A stretch of 64,000 bases of DNA. Origin: Ruminococcus sp. UBA1409. GTDB taxonomy: Bacteria > Bacillota > Clostridia > Oscillospirales > Ruminococcaceae. Position 1 is the stretch's first letter. Each line of letters starts with the position of its first letter. Below the pieces are notes generated by a model. That model worked only from the letters and a program-made list of their open reading frames with translations, did not search any database and was not told the DNA's origin. Location: contig DBPX01000005.1 of the NCBI GenBank assembly GCA_002305045.1, forward strand, positions 1 to 64,000. The letters run 5' to 3'. Shown piece after piece: positions 43,265 through 56,845 of the stretch. Both the position numbers and the translations under genes were made by a program.

Positions 43265-43301
43265 TTGACAGCTTGACCTTTTTAGTGTAAACTTTTATTC
43301 T
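43265..43301 (+). promoter_or_regulatory. overlapping promoters of rpoB-rpoC
   Basis: Two staggered sigma-A sites: TTGACA (43265-43270) with TAAACT (43288-43293), and TTGACC (43273-43278) with TATTCT (43296-43301), both with 17-base spacers. A ~190-base AT-rich leader follows. The rest of the 384-base gap 43104-43487 shows nothing further. Confidence 0.5.
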
Positions 43302-43487
43302 GTATCATAATGGCTAAGTAGACGCCTATTTTCAAAAAGCGGGTTTTACACTGGCGGATTTTAACGAACTTTTCATCTAAGTTTTCTGTAGTTTGCCGCA
43401 TATCAAACAAAATATTAAAGTAGTAAAATTTCGCAGGCGGATAATGGCCAGACTTTTTTGAATTAATTTAATAAGGAGTGAATAGCA

Positions 43488-47267
<3,780 letters not shown>

Positions 47268-47309
47268 GCCCGGCTTTGATTGATACTAATAGTAAAGAGG
47301 GGTTGAACT

Positions 47310-50300
47310 TTGGATTTTAATGTTTTTGATTCAATAAAAATCGGACTTGCTTCTCCCGAGCAGATAAGAAGCTGGTCGCACGGAGCGGTCGAGAAGCCCG
47401 AAACCATCAACTACCGTACCCAGAAGCCGGAGAGGGATGGACTGTTCTGCGAAAGGATATTCGGTCCTACCAGGGATTGGGAGTGTCACTGCGGAAAGTA
47501 TAAGAAGATTCGCTTCAAGGGAAAGGTCTGCGAGCGCTGCGGAGTCGAGGTCACAAGGGCTAAGGTAAGGCGTGAGAGGATGGGTCACATCGAGCTTGCC
47601 GCCCCCGTATCCCATATATGGTACTTCAAGGGCACTCCCTCGAGAATCGGTCAGATGCTCGAAATCTCCCAGAAGAGGCTGGAGGAGGTTTTGTACTTCA
47701 CCAAGTACATCGTCACCGACCCGGGAGAAACCAGCCTTGAGAAGAAGCAGATACTCAACGAGAGGGAGTATCAGGACGCCAGGGAGCGCTTTGAGGACAA
47801 ATTCAAGGCGGGAATGGGCGCAGAGGCAATCAAGGTTTTGCTTCAGGAGATAGATGTCGAGGCTCTTGCCGCCGAGCTTAAAAACGAGCTGAAGGACCTC
47901 CAGCAGGGTCAGAAGAGGATAAAGCTCTTAAAGAGGCTTGAAATCGTAGAGGCATTCAGGCTGTCCGGCAATCGTCCCGAGTGGATGATTCTGGATGTAG
48001 TGCCGGTAATTCCTCCCGAGCTAAGGCCTATGGTCCCGCTGGACGGCGGAAGGTACGCCACCTCCGACCTAAACGACCTCTACAGAAGGGTTATAAACAG
48101 AAACAACCGTCTAAAGAGGATGCTGGAGCTTGAGGCTCCCGATATAATCGTAAGAAACGAGAAGAGAATGCTCCAGGAGGCTGTCGACGCCCTCATCGAC
48201 AACGGAAGGCACGGCCGCCCGGTCGTAGGACCTAACAACAGGGCGTTCAAGTCGCTTTCGGACATGCTAAAGGGCAAGCAGGGAAGATTCCGTCAGAATC
48301 TTTTGGGAAAGAGAGTCGACTATTCGGGAAGGTCTGTTATAGTAGTAGGTCCCGAGCTGAAGATGTATCAGTGCGGTCTGCCCAAGGAGATGGCTTTAGA
48401 GCTGTTCAAGCCCTTTGTAATGAAGAGGCTTGTCGATACAAATCCTCAGATTAACATAAAGTCTGCCAGAAAGATGGTAGAAAGAGGCAAGGACGAGGTC
48501 TGGGACGCTCTTGAGAATGTAATTCAGGGACATCCCGTCCTATTAAACCGTGCTCCGACGCTCCACAGGCTAGGAATCCAGGCGTTTGAGCCGGTCCTGG
48601 TAGAGGGAAGGGCGCTCAAGCTCCATCCTCTTGCCTGTACCGCATACAACGCCGACTTTGACGGCGACCAGATGTCGGTCCATGTTCCGCTCAGCGTAGA
48701 GGCTCAGGCGGAGGCAAGATTTTTGATGCTTGCCGCTAACAACCTCCTAAAGCCTGCCGACGGCAAGCCTGTAACCGTCCCCACTCAGGACATGGTGCTT
48801 GGCTCCTATTATCTGACCCTTGAAAAGGAGGGCGAAAAGGGAGAGGGCAAGGTCTTTAGGGATGTCAACGAGGCTATGATGGCTTATCAGGCGGGAGTAG
48901 TCTCGCTCCAGGCAAAGATAAAGGTAAGAGTCACCCGTGGCACGGGGGACAGAAACCTCTCCAAGATAATCGACGCCACCGTGGGAAGGCTTATCTTCAA
49001 CGAGAACATCCCGCAGGACCTGGGCTTTGTCGACAGGACGGACTCCTCCAAGCAGTTTGACCTTGAGATAGGCTTCCTGGTCAAGAAGAAGCAGCTCGGA
49101 AATATAATCGAGAGGTGTATAAGAAAGCACGGCACCACAAAGACCAGCGAGGTGCTGGACAGCATCAAGGCGCTGGGCTTTAAGTACTCCACCAAGGCTG
49201 CGATAACCGTTGCGGTCTGTGACGCCGAGGTTCCTCCCGAGAAGAAGGATATCCTTGCCAACGCTGACAGGCTTGTTGATATTGTCGACAGGCAGTACAA
49301 GAGGGGACTTATCTCCCGTGCTGAGAAGTCGAACAAGTTTATAGAAATCTGGAGAAAGGCTACCGACGATGTCACAACCGCTCTTCAGAACAATCTCGAC
49401 AGGTACAATCCGATATACATGATGTCCGACTCGGGAGCAAGAGGCTCCATAGCCCAGATAAGACAGCTCGCCGGCATGAGAGGACTTATTGCTAACACCT
49501 CGGGCGCCACGATAGAGATGCCTATAAGGGCAAACTACCGTGAGGGTCTTAACATCCTTGAGTATTTCATATCCTCAAGAGGCGCAAGAAAGGGTCTTAC
49601 CGACACCGCTCTTAGAACGGCGGACTCGGGATATCTGACAAGGCGACTTGTAGATGTCTCGCAGGATGTCATAATCACCGAGGAGGACTGCGGCACCCAC
49701 GAGGGCATCGAGGTCTTTGAGATTAAAAACGGCAACGAGATGATAGAGCCGTTTGCCGAGAGACTCATAGGAAGATTCCTTGTCGAGGATTTAAAGGACC
49801 CCGCAACCGGCGAGGTCGTCATGTCGCACGACAGGCTTATGACCGCTCAGGACTCCGAAAAGGTCATCGCCTTCCTAGAGAGCCAGGGCAGGGACAGAAT
49901 TGCTATTCGCTCCGTCTTAGGCTGCAAGTCAAAGAGGGGAGTCTGTGCAAAGTGCTACGGCATGGACCTTGCACATTCCACCGTCGTCTCGGTAGGCGAG
50001 GCTGTCGGAATCATCGCAGCCCAGTCTATAGGCGAGCCGGGTACTCAGCTCACGATGAGAACCTTCCACACGGGAGGAGTCGCCTCGGCTGAGGATATCA
50101 CTCATGGTCTGCCCAGAGTCGAGGAGCTGTTCGAGTCAAGAAAGCCCAAGGGCGCAGCCATACTTGCAAGAATCGGCGGCGTTGTCTCGATAGAGGAGAT
50201 AAAGAAGTCAAGAGTCATAGTCATAACCAACACCGAGACGGGCGAGGTCGAGCAGTACGCCATTCCGTGGGACTACAGGATAAAGGTCAAGGAGGGCGAC

Positions 50301-50891
50301 GAGGTCAAGGCAGGAGACGAGCTGACAGCCGGCTCCAAGAACCCAGCCGATGTCCTTGCAATACTCGGCCCCGAGGCGGTAAGAAACTATATCATCACCG
50401 AGGTCCAGAAGGTCTACAGGCTCCAGGGTGTTGATGTAAACGACAAGCATATCGAGGTAATAACCCGCCAGATGCTCCGCAAGGTTAAGATTGAGGACTC
50501 CGGCTCCAGCTACCTGCTGCCCGGAACCCTTGTGGATAAGCATGAGATAGAGGAGATAAACGCCCAGATACAGCAGGAGATTGACTCCGGCGATGAGTCT
50601 GCAAGGCTCATTACCACCAGCCCGGTCATCCAGGGTATCACAAAGGCGTCCTCAAGCTCTGAGAGCTTCCTGTCCGCCGCCTCCTTCCAGGAGACTACAA
50701 GGGCGCTCACGGACGCTGCCATAAAGGGCAAGACAGACCATCTCCAGGGTCTAAAGGAGAATGTAATTATCGGTAAGCTGCTCCCTGCCGGAACAGGTAT
50801 GGCTGTCTACAACAACGCCCAGGCGGTTAAGAACGAGAGCTACATCGAGCACGCCGCAGCCGCTCACGAGGCGGCGCAGGACAACGCCTGA
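47310..50891 (+). CDS. rpoC: RNA polymerase beta' subunit
   Basis: Largest core subunit of RNA polymerase, 1193 residues. The N-terminal zinc site [20 protein letters not shown] and the catalytic Mg2+ loop [12 protein letters not shown] are intact; the trigger-loop region (RADYREGL-like, [15 protein letters not shown]) and second zinc motif ([13 protein letters not shown]) are visible. Start is TTG at 47310 after AAAGAGGGG. Same operon as rpoB; a strong terminator follows. Confidence 0.98.
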   Translation: MDFNVFDSIKIGLASPEQIRSWSHGAVEKPETINYRTQKPERDGLFCERIFGPTRDWECHCGKYKKIRFKGKVCERCGVEVTRAKVRRERMGHIELAAPVSHIWYFKGTPSRIGQMLEISQKRLEEVLYFTKYIVTDPGETSLEKKQILNEREYQDARERFEDKFKAGMGAEAIKVLLQEIDVEALAAELKNELKDLQQGQKRIKLLKRLEIVEAFRLSGNRPEWMILDVVPVIPPELRPMVPLDGGRYATSDLNDLYRRVINRNNRLKRMLELEAPDIIVRNEKRMLQEAVDALIDNGRHGRPVVGPNNRAFKSLSDMLKGKQGRFRQNLLGKRVDYSGRSVIVVGPELKMYQCGLPKEMALELFKPFVMKRLVDTNPQINIKSARKMVERGKDEVWDALENVIQGHPVLLNRAPTLHRLGIQAFEPVLVEGRALKLHPLACTAYNADFDGDQMSVHVPLSVEAQAEARFLMLAANNLLKPADGKPVTVPTQDMVLGSYYLTLEKEGEKGEGKVFRDVNEAMMAYQAGVVSLQAKIKVRVTRGTGDRNLSKIIDATVGRLIFNENIPQDLGFVDRTDSSKQFDLEIGFLVKKKQLGNIIERCIRKHGTTKTSEVLDSIKALGFKYSTKAAITVAVCDAEVPPEKKDILANADRLVDIVDRQYKRGLISRAEKSNKFIEIWRKATDDVTTALQNNLDRYNPIYMMSDSGARGSIAQIRQLAGMRGLIANTSGATIEMPIRANYREGLNILEYFISSRGARKGLTDTALRTADSGYLTRRLVDVSQDVIITEEDCGTHEGIEVFEIKNGNEMIEPFAERLIGRFLVEDLKDPATGEVVMSHDRLMTAQDSEKVIAFLESQGRDRIAIRSVLGCKSKRGVCAKCYGMDLAHSTVVSVGEAVGIIAAQSIGEPGTQLTMRTFHTGGVASAEDITHGLPRVEELFESRKPKGAAILARIGGVVSIEEIKKSRVIVITNTETGEVEQYAIPWDYRIKVKEGDEVKAGDELTAGSKNPADVLAILGPEAVRNYIITEVQKVYRLQGVDVNDKHIEVITRQMLRKVKIEDSGSSYLLPGTLVDKHEIEEINAQIQQEIDSGDESARLITTSPVIQGITKASSSSESFLSAASFQETTRALTDAAIKGKTDHLQGLKENVIIGKLLPAGTGMAVYNNAQAVKNESYIEHAAAAHEAAQDNA

Positions 50892-50925
50892 GGCTGTCCC
50901 CGCAAACTAATAGGCATATAAAGCT

Positions 50926-50961
50926 TCACCCTCCGTCAATGCTGGCGGAGGGTGATTTTTT
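50926..50961. terminator. rpoC terminator, probably bidirectional
   Basis: TCACCCTCCG/CGGAGGGTGA perfect 10-bp stem followed by TTTTTT on the plus strand; it also lies just beyond the convergent hydrogenase gene. Confidence 0.85.
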
Positions 50962-50985
50962 AGGCTGGCTTTTTGCTTTAGAGCT

Positions 50986-52431
50986 TTATTTACTGCTAAA
51001 CGGCGTCTGAAGCACCGAGACGGCGTCCTGAATGGTCTTTTCCATAGCCTCACGGCCGTACTTGTCGACCTCGGCCTTGTTCTTCTCACCGTGGGTGAGA
51101 CAGCCGGCGCCGCCTATGCAGCCGCCTACGCAGGCCATGCCCTCGATGAAGTTGGCGTCAAGAACATTCTTCTCTTTCTTTAGGAGTGCGATTCTGCACT
51201 GCTCGATGCCGTCGCAGGAGACTCCCTTGAGGGTAAAGTCGCCGTCAAGACCCTGCTCCTTTAGACCCTCGGCAACTGCGTCTGACAGTCCGCCGCAGCG
51301 AGCGAATATTCTTCCGAAGTAGCTTGCGTTGTCAAGAACGCCCTCCTCTAGGGTAGTGATGTCGATGTCCCTGGAGTCAAACAGAGCCTGAAGCTCCTCG
51401 AAGGTCAGCACCGAGTCGACATATGGCTTGACCTCCTCACGCTGGATTTCCATCTTCTTTGCGGTGCAGGGACCTATGAAGATTATCTTTGCGTTCTTGG
51501 TGGTCTGCTTGATGTATCTGGCAATTGTAGCCATCGGGGAGAGGTTGTGCGAGATGTACTGCTTTAGCTCGGGGAAGCTCTTTTCAATGTAGCTTACAAA
51601 GCCGGGACAGCAGGAGCTTGTCAAGAAGCCCTTTTCGTAAAGCTCCTTTGATTCTGCCTGAGCCACCATGTCTGCTCCCAGAGCAGCCTCGACCACGGTA
51701 TGGAAGCCGAGCTTTTTAAGACCCGTTACCACCTGACCGAGCTTGGCATAGGTAAACTGGCTGGAAATCGAGGGAGCTACAACGGCGTAGAGCTTGTAGT
51801 TTCTTCCCTGCTGGCTCTTTTTGAGCAGGTCGATTACATTTATCATGTAGGACTTGTCCATTATAGCTCCGAACGGGCACTGATATACGCAGGCGCCGCA
51901 GGATATGCACTTAGAGTTGTCGATGGTGGCTGCCTTGTGCTCGTTCATTGATATCGCCTTTATCTTGCAGGCGTTCTGGCAGGGACGGACCCTTGAAACA
52001 ATTGCGGTGTACGGGCAAACCTTAGAGCAGGCTCCGCACTCACGGCATTTGGACTTGTCGATATGTGCGACATGGTTTTCGTCGAAGGATATCGCTCCGA
52101 ATCTGCAAACATCCTCGCACCTGTGGGCAAGACAGCCACGGCAGGCGTTTGTAACCTCATAGCCGCCGACAGGGCACTCGTCGCAGGCGATGTCTATTAC
52201 CTCGATGACATTGGGGTTTTCCTTGTCTCCGCCCATCGCTATCTTGACTCTCTCCTCAAGTATAGCTCTCTCCTTGTACACGCAGCAGCGCATTGTGGGG
52301 GTGTTTCCCGGGACTATCATCTTGGGAATGTCAAGAATCTTGTCGTAGAGGGTGTCATTCCAGGAGAGCCTTGCGACCTCTCTTAGCACCTTGTATTTAA
52401 GGTGCTGGACCTTTGTATCGAATTTTCTCAT
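50986..52431 (-). CDS. monomeric [FeFe]-hydrogenase (HydA2-like)
   Basis: Soluble hydrogenase of 481 residues that combines protons and ferredoxin electrons to H2, or the reverse. The H-cluster site is complete: TSSCCPGF (C274/C275), GPCTAKKME (C322), GMACVGGCIGG (C434, C438). The N-terminal half carries many Cys for [4Fe-4S] clusters, e.g. CRGCLAHRCEDVC (97-109), CRECGACSKVC (129-139) and CISCGACVYQCP (175-185), plus C151/C155. No NAD-binding part, so ferredoxin is the likely partner. It is the last gene of the rex-adhE-hydS run; GAGGTG precedes its ATG 31 bases after the phosphatase gene. A comparable non-bifurcating enzyme is known from Ruminococcus albus. Confidence 0.9.
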   Translation of the reverse strand: MRKFDTKVQHLKYKVLREVARLSWNDTLYDKILDIPKMIVPGNTPTMRCCVYKERAILEERVKIAMGGDKENPNVIEVIDIACDECPVGGYEVTNACRGCLAHRCEDVCRFGAISFDENHVAHIDKSKCRECGACSKVCPYTAIVSRVRPCQNACKIKAISMNEHKAATIDNSKCISCGACVYQCPFGAIMDKSYMINVIDLLKKSQQGRNYKLYAVVAPSISSQFTYAKLGQVVTGLKKLGFHTVVEAALGADMVAQAESKELYEKGFLTSSCCPGFVSYIEKSFPELKQYISHNLSPMATIARYIKQTTKNAKIIFIGPCTAKKMEIQREEVKPYVDSVLTFEELQALFDSRDIDITTLEEGVLDNASYFGRIFARCGGLSDAVAEGLKEQGLDGDFTLKGVSCDGIEQCRIALLKKEKNVLDANFIEGMACVGGCIGGAGCLTHGEKNKAEVDKYGREAMEKTIQDAVSVLQTPFSSK

Positions 52432-52462
52432 AGCGTTTCACCTCATCCTTGGAATTTATGAA

Positions 52463-53635
52463 TCAGAAGTAGCTTACCTTGACCTTCTTGCCCATCCTCT
52501 GGAGGCACTTTGTCAGCTCCTCCACTAGATTCATCTTTATGCTGAAATTAATCGGCAGGTCGGGGTTCTGGTGAGCGGGATTGATCGCCCGTCCGACATA
52601 GAAGTTGATGTCGGTAGCCTCCTCGAACAAAAGCCGGCTTATGAGCGAGGCGCCGTCTCTTTTGTAGCTCCACTGCTCGTACGCCTCGTTGTTCTCAAGG
52701 TAATCCCTGGCGTACTCCAGCACCTTGTTTACTGTTATGACTCCCTCGGTTACAAGGTCAACGCCCTCAAGCTCTGCTATGGGAGGGACATCGGAGCGCT
52801 CAAAGTTGAGAGACGCCTTTAACGGCTTGCCGAGATACTTTGCGGCTATCGAGGAGGTTGTTCCGCCGCAGATTATGTGCTTTCCCTCCTTGGAGAAGAA
52901 CAGCGACATCATCCTGTTGCAGTCGTCCCGATTTGAGGGAGGACCGAACAGAAGGTTCATAGGCTCCCTCTTTCTGACCCTTACCACGCAGGCTGTGGCG
53001 TCGTCTCCCGGCTGGTTGCCGTAGAGCTTGTTGCACTCGTCCACAAGCACGGTGGAGAGATTCTTGGCGGTGTAGCCCACCAGCGAAAGAGGCTCCAGGA
53101 AGCTGATTATATCCTCTCTTTTCCAGCCGAAGTTAAACGCCGTGCCTATTCCCGCATGAGGGCAGCCGTCGCTCATGGCGACGATAAAGTCGTTCTCGCA
53201 GAGCTTTACCGAGGACCTGAGTATCTTCTTCCCGCCGATGTTAAGCTCTGTGGTGGGATAGTCGTAGTTCTGACCGTCCCTGAGCATTATCACCTTGGGA
53301 TTGTCGTACTGGATGATTTCGGCGGTTTCGTTGTTGCAAAGCCGGATTATCGTAAAGGTGGAGTACGCCACCCCTCTCACCGAGCAAATTGGCAGAGTTG
53401 CGGCTATAGTCTCTACGCAGTCCTCCAGCGAAAGACCCTCAGACATCATGGTGGAGATTATCTTAGAGGTCAGGGTGGAGAGAATGCTCGCCTTTACGCC
53501 GCTTCCCAGACCGTCGGCAAGCACTATTACGGTGGAGCTGTCGTCCTGCGAGACTATGTCGACATGGTCGCCGCAGAGCTGCTCGCCGTAGTGATTTATA
53601 CTTTTATAGCCTATATCGGCGCAGAGGTCATTCAT
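52463..53635 (-). CDS. SpoIIE-type PP2C serine/threonine phosphatase
   Basis: A 390-residue cytosolic protein phosphatase. Mg2+-binding acids sit in VIVLADGLGSGVKAS (~37-51), in IVAMSDGCPHAG (~150-160) and in GDDATACVVRV (~205-216), as in SpoIIE/RsbU enzymes. The C-terminal ~165 residues are an extra domain I cannot name. Its ATG overlaps the end of the sensory hydrogenase gene (8-base overlap), with AAGGAG inside that gene, so the two are translationally coupled. The H2 sensor may therefore control this phosphatase; the target protein is unknown. Confidence 0.85.
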   Translation of the reverse strand: MNDLCADIGYKSINHYGEQLCGDHVDIVSQDDSSTVIVLADGLGSGVKASILSTLTSKIISTMMSEGLSLEDCVETIAATLPICSVRGVAYSTFTIIRLCNNETAEIIQYDNPKVIMLRDGQNYDYPTTELNIGGKKILRSSVKLCENDFIVAMSDGCPHAGIGTAFNFGWKREDIISFLEPLSLVGYTAKNLSTVLVDECNKLYGNQPGDDATACVVRVRKREPMNLLFGPPSNRDDCNRMMSLFFSKEGKHIICGGTTSSIAAKYLGKPLKASLNFERSDVPPIAELEGVDLVTEGVITVNKVLEYARDYLENNEAYEQWSYKRDGASLISRLLFEEATDINFYVGRAINPAHQNPDLPINFSIKMNLVEELTKCLQRMGKKVKVSYF

Positions 53636-55313
53636 TGCTTATGCTCTCCTTAAGCTTGGCAAGCGCAATCTTAGTTTCGGCGGCAGTCTCGCCTAGAAGC
53701 GAGGCTATCTCCTGAACTATACGCATCTGCTTGTCCACCACCTTGTCCGCAATCTCGACGGTCTGGCGGCTTATGCTCTCCTTCTTTTCACGCTCGGTCT
53801 CCTCGTCGGTGACATCACGCATAATGCATATCAAAAGATGGTACTCCGAGTCGTGGATAATGGTCTGCTCGATGTATTTTTTGTACTCGGCGAGATATAC
53901 TCTCTCGTTTTTGATGTTCCTGCCGGACTTCAAAACCTCCATGAACGGCTTGGGGTCGAGGATTCTTATGACCTGGTCCCCAAGGACATCGCTTGCCTGG
54001 CGGATGTTCATAATCCTTCTTGCGGTGTTGTTTATCTGCTGGACCTCAAGGCTCTCATTTAGAAGTATGATGCCGTTGGGAGAGTTTGAAACTATATTGT
54101 CTGAGAAGCTCTCCGCCTTGTCCTTCAGGAAGGGCAGGCACATCGAGATGTCTGCCTTGCCCTGATAGATGGCGATTGCCTTCTCACGGCAGGTATTGTA
54201 GCCGCAGGAGCCGCAGTTAAGCTCGTCTGACGGACGGAACTTGCCCATCTGGCGGAGAATCGACATTATCTCGGACTCCGAGGGAGTGCTGGAGCCGGTG
54301 TCTATCGGCATGAAAGCCTTCCTTATCTCGCCGGAGGACATATTCTCGACCTCGAAATCTAGCCTTCCAGCAAAGGAGGATACTGCTGAGTAGTCCTTGA
54401 CGGGGGAGCGGTGGTACTTTTCCATTACCGGTCCGCCGACGCAGCTTCCCACGCAGGAGGACATCTCGATAAAGCAGTTATGTATGCTTCCGTTTTCGAT
54501 ATCCCTCAGGGCGGCCATGCAGTTTTCAACGCCGTCTATGGCGAGGTAGGTGTACCTTGAGGAGGTCTCCTCCATGGTTTCCTTCATCGTTTTAAGGATT
54601 CCCCCGGTGGTGGGGAAGAATCTTGCACGGCTGTGCTCCTCGTGGTCTATCTCGTTTTCAAGGGCTATACCCTCGGCGTTCAGCCAGCCGGTAAGCTCCT
54701 CGAAGGTAAGAACAGCGTCGACTATTCCGGGATACTTTCCAGCCTCGTCCTTTTTGGCTACGCAGGGACCTATAAACACCGTCTTGGCGTTGGGATACCG
54801 CTTTTTTATGTCGGTGCAGTGAGCCTGCATCGGGGAGAGGACATCGGCAAGATAGCAAAGAAGGTTCGGAAAATACTTCTGGATAAGAAGATTTACCGAG
54901 TGACAGCAGGAGGAGATTATAATATCCCTGCTTTCCTCCTTTATAAGCCTCTCATACTCCGACTTTACCATCGAGGCGCCGACGGCGGTCTCCTCGACAT
55001 CATAAAAGCCCAGCTTTTTAAGAGCCTGCCTCATCTGGCTGATTCCTGCGCCGTAGTTTGCGACGAAGGAGGGAGCCAGGCTGACAATGACCGGGTCGCC
55101 GCCCTGGAGCAGAACCTTTACCTTCTCCGTCTCGTCGACTATCTCCTTGGCGTTCTGCGGACATACGACAAAGCACTGTCCGCACAGGATGCACTCGTCC
55201 TCGATTATATGCGCCTGATTCCCGGAGAATCTAATCGACTTCACCGGGCAGTGGCGGATGCACTTATAGCAGTTTTTGCAGTTTGATTTTTTCAGGGTCA
55301 GATATTTGCCCAT
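53628..55313 (-). CDS. hydS: PAS-linked sensory [FeFe]-hydrogenase (HydS-like, group C)
   Basis: A 561-residue hydrogenase-derived sensor. Two N-terminal [4Fe-4S] motifs (C12/15/18/22 and C41/44/47/51) are followed by an H-cluster domain: SSCCHS (C136/C137), GPCVAKKDE (C184), EMSSCVGSCVGG (C287, C291). A further four-Cys cluster domain lies at C367/C370/C375/C392, then a PAS domain (~402-500) and a C-terminal coiled coil. The L1 motif is SCCHS instead of the catalytic SCCPxW, typical of the putative sensor group rather than bulk enzymes. It probably binds H2 and signals through PAS to the coupled phosphatase. Ribosome site GGAG. Upstream are two [2Fe-2S] proteins. Confidence 0.88.
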   Translation of the reverse strand: MGKYLTLKKSNCKNCYKCIRHCPVKSIRFSGNQAHIIEDECILCGQCFVVCPQNAKEIVDETEKVKVLLQGGDPVIVSLAPSFVANYGAGISQMRQALKKLGFYDVEETAVGASMVKSEYERLIKEESRDIIISSCCHSVNLLIQKYFPNLLCYLADVLSPMQAHCTDIKKRYPNAKTVFIGPCVAKKDEAGKYPGIVDAVLTFEELTGWLNAEGIALENEIDHEEHSRARFFPTTGGILKTMKETMEETSSRYTYLAIDGVENCMAALRDIENGSIHNCFIEMSSCVGSCVGGPVMEKYHRSPVKDYSAVSSFAGRLDFEVENMSSGEIRKAFMPIDTGSSTPSESEIMSILRQMGKFRPSDELNCGSCGYNTCREKAIAIYQGKADISMCLPFLKDKAESFSDNIVSNSPNGIILLNESLEVQQINNTARRIMNIRQASDVLGDQVIRILDPKPFMEVLKSGRNIKNERVYLAEYKKYIEQTIIHDSEYHLLICIMRDVTDEETEREKKESISRQTVEIADKVVDKQMRIVQEIASLLGETAAETKIALAKLKESISNE

Positions 55314-55316
55314 TTG

Positions 55317-55577
55317 CTACACTCCTCCGGCTTTGATAGGTTTAAGTATTTTTTCGTTGAAAAATTCCTTGAAGCTCTCCTTGGTCACTCCGCTTATTAC
55401 CTCGTCGTCTACCGTGACGGTCACGCCGAAGCGGTTGCACATGCCGGTGCAGAAGCTTCCGGCAAGGGTGACATCGTTTTCAAGGTGGTGCTCCTCGACA
55501 GCCTCCTGCAAAAGCCTGACTATCTCCTCGGAGCCTTTGAGATGGCAGGAACTGCCAACGCATATCTGTACAATCAC
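55317..55577 (-). CDS. thioredoxin-like [2Fe-2S] protein (NuoE-like), copy 2
   Basis: An 86-residue protein with four Cys in the thioredoxin-like ferredoxin pattern: C6 and C11 (CVGSSC), C43 and C47 (CTGMC). This fold is found in the NuoE/HydC subunit of NADH dehydrogenases and bifurcating hydrogenases. Alone it can only carry electrons. It lies 3 bases upstream of hydS and is paralogous to the next upstream gene, so it probably delivers electrons to or from the sensory hydrogenase. Confidence 0.85.
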   Translation of the reverse strand: MIVQICVGSSCHLKGSEEIVRLLQEAVEEHHLENDVTLAGSFCTGMCNRFGVTVTVDDEVISGVTKESFKEFFNEKILKPIKAGGV

Positions 55578-55679
55578 TTATATCACTCCATTAATGCTTG
55601 GTCGTCTTAAATCGGAGCAAGGCGTGATATGAACTATCCCGCCTGCGTCAGGTTATTGGCATAAAGCCGAGCCAAGGGG

Positions 55680-55940
55680 CTACTCCCCGTCATTCTCGGG
55701 AGGGAGCTTAGCTAATATCTCACGGTTGAAGAAATCCTCTACTGTCTCCGGGCTGACGGAGAAGAAGCTGTCGTCCACGGTGACGCAGACTCCCTTCTGG
55801 CACTGTCCCATGCAGAAGGTGCCGCCAAGCTCCACCCTGTCGCCAAGACCGTTGTCCTGAATGAGCCTTTGGAGCGAGCCTACGACCTGCCTGGAGCCTT
55901 TGATATGGCAGGAGCTGCCTATGCATACTGTAACATTCAT
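55680..55940 (-). CDS. thioredoxin-like [2Fe-2S] protein (NuoE-like), copy 1
   Basis: An 86-residue protein with the same pattern as its downstream neighbour: CIGSSC (C6, C11) and CMGQC (C43, C47) for a [2Fe-2S] cluster. The two are clear paralogues but differ in the middle and C-terminal parts, so they may bind different partners. The 140-base gap upstream holds two strong hairpins: CGGGGTG/CACCCCG (~56020-56067), and GACCGGC/GCCGGTC nearer this gene. An independent promoter or an RNA processing site there is possible. Confidence 0.85.
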   Translation of the reverse strand: MNVTVCIGSSCHIKGSRQVVGSLQRLIQDNGLGDRVELGGTFCMGQCQKGVCVTVDDSFFSVSPETVEDFFNREILAKLPPENDGE

Positions 55941-56080
55941 ATGTATATCCTCTCTTTAAAGCGACCGGCGGGAAAGCTCTTTATTTTCAAGGAGCCTGCC
56001 TGCCGGTCGGTCATATCCTGCCTGCGGGGTGCCGGGAGAGAAGGAGCGCCCAGCCTCCTGACACCCCGGTCAGCGCCGGC

Positions 56081-56830
56081 TTATTCGTAATCTACAACAT
56101 CTACCCAGGAGAGAAGGAACTCCCTTTCCTCCTTGTTGCCCTTGACCGACTGCGAGGCGGCTACAATGGGCATCCACTTCTGGACATACTGCTTTGCAGT
56201 GTCGCTCTTGCGGCAGAACATATCAAGATACTTTGCCGCAAGCTCGGTGTTTCCCGAGAGGCAGAAAAGAAGGTATGTCCTGGCGGCGTCTGCGGAGGCG
56301 TTTCCCTGAGTGGCGTGCGCCCAGTCAAGGACATAGAGCCTGCCGTCCCCGGTGACGATTATGTTGGAGGGGTTAAAGTCGCCGTGGCAGAGCTTTCTGT
56401 GCTTGGGCATAGCCTCAAGACGGGTTCTTAGGTCGTATCTTGTGGTAGCGTCAAGCTCAGCCTCGCCGATTTTGCGGTTCATCTTGTCCCTTAGCTTGTT
56501 GAGGTTCTGGCAGGTGTGGGACTGGACCTCTATCTGCAAATCGACGAACATCTCGAGGTACTTGTCGATATTGTCGGGGTCCTCCTCCATGATGGAGGCG
56601 AGGGTCTTGCCCTCTATGTACTCGGTGACTATCGCCCACTTGCCGTCTACCTTGCAGACCTCGATAACCTTGGGGATATTAAGACCTGTCTCCTCGACTC
56701 TGGCGGTGTTAAGAGCCTCGTTTAGGATGTCGGCCTTGGAGAAGCTCTCGTCGAATACCTTAATGCAAAGGTCGCCGTCACGATAGAGCGTCTTAGAATT
56801 CCTGACTGCAATAACTCTGTCTAGATTCAT
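56081..56830 (-). CDS. APH/choline-kinase-like phosphotransferase
   Basis: A 249-residue kinase-fold protein. The catalytic loop CHGDFNPSNI, metal-binding LDWAHA and ATP-site lysine CIKVF are in place, as in aminoglycoside or choline phosphotransferases and some RIO-like kinases. It lies 15 bases after adhE and upstream of the Fe-S and sensory hydrogenase genes, an unusual place for an antibiotic-resistance enzyme. It may be the opposing partner of the SpoIIE-type phosphatase or act on a metabolite; both are inference. Start is the ATG at 56830 with AGGAGG 8 bases upstream. Confidence 0.8.
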   Translation of the reverse strand: MNLDRVIAVRNSKTLYRDGDLCIKVFDESFSKADILNEALNTARVEETGLNIPKVIEVCKVDGKWAIVTEYIEGKTLASIMEEDPDNIDKYLEMFVDLQIEVQSHTCQNLNKLRDKMNRKIGEAELDATTRYDLRTRLEAMPKHRKLCHGDFNPSNIIVTGDGRLYVLDWAHATQGNASADAARTYLLFCLSGNTELAAKYLDMFCRKSDTAKQYVQKWMPIVAASQSVKGNKEEREFLLSWVDVVDYE

Positions 56831-56845
56831 CACTTTATCCTCCTA

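Noticed and set aside
53628..55313. HydS as the catalytic subunit of a bifurcating HydABC complex
   Set aside because: No NuoF-like flavoprotein is nearby, the L1 motif is of the sensor type and a PAS domain is fused.
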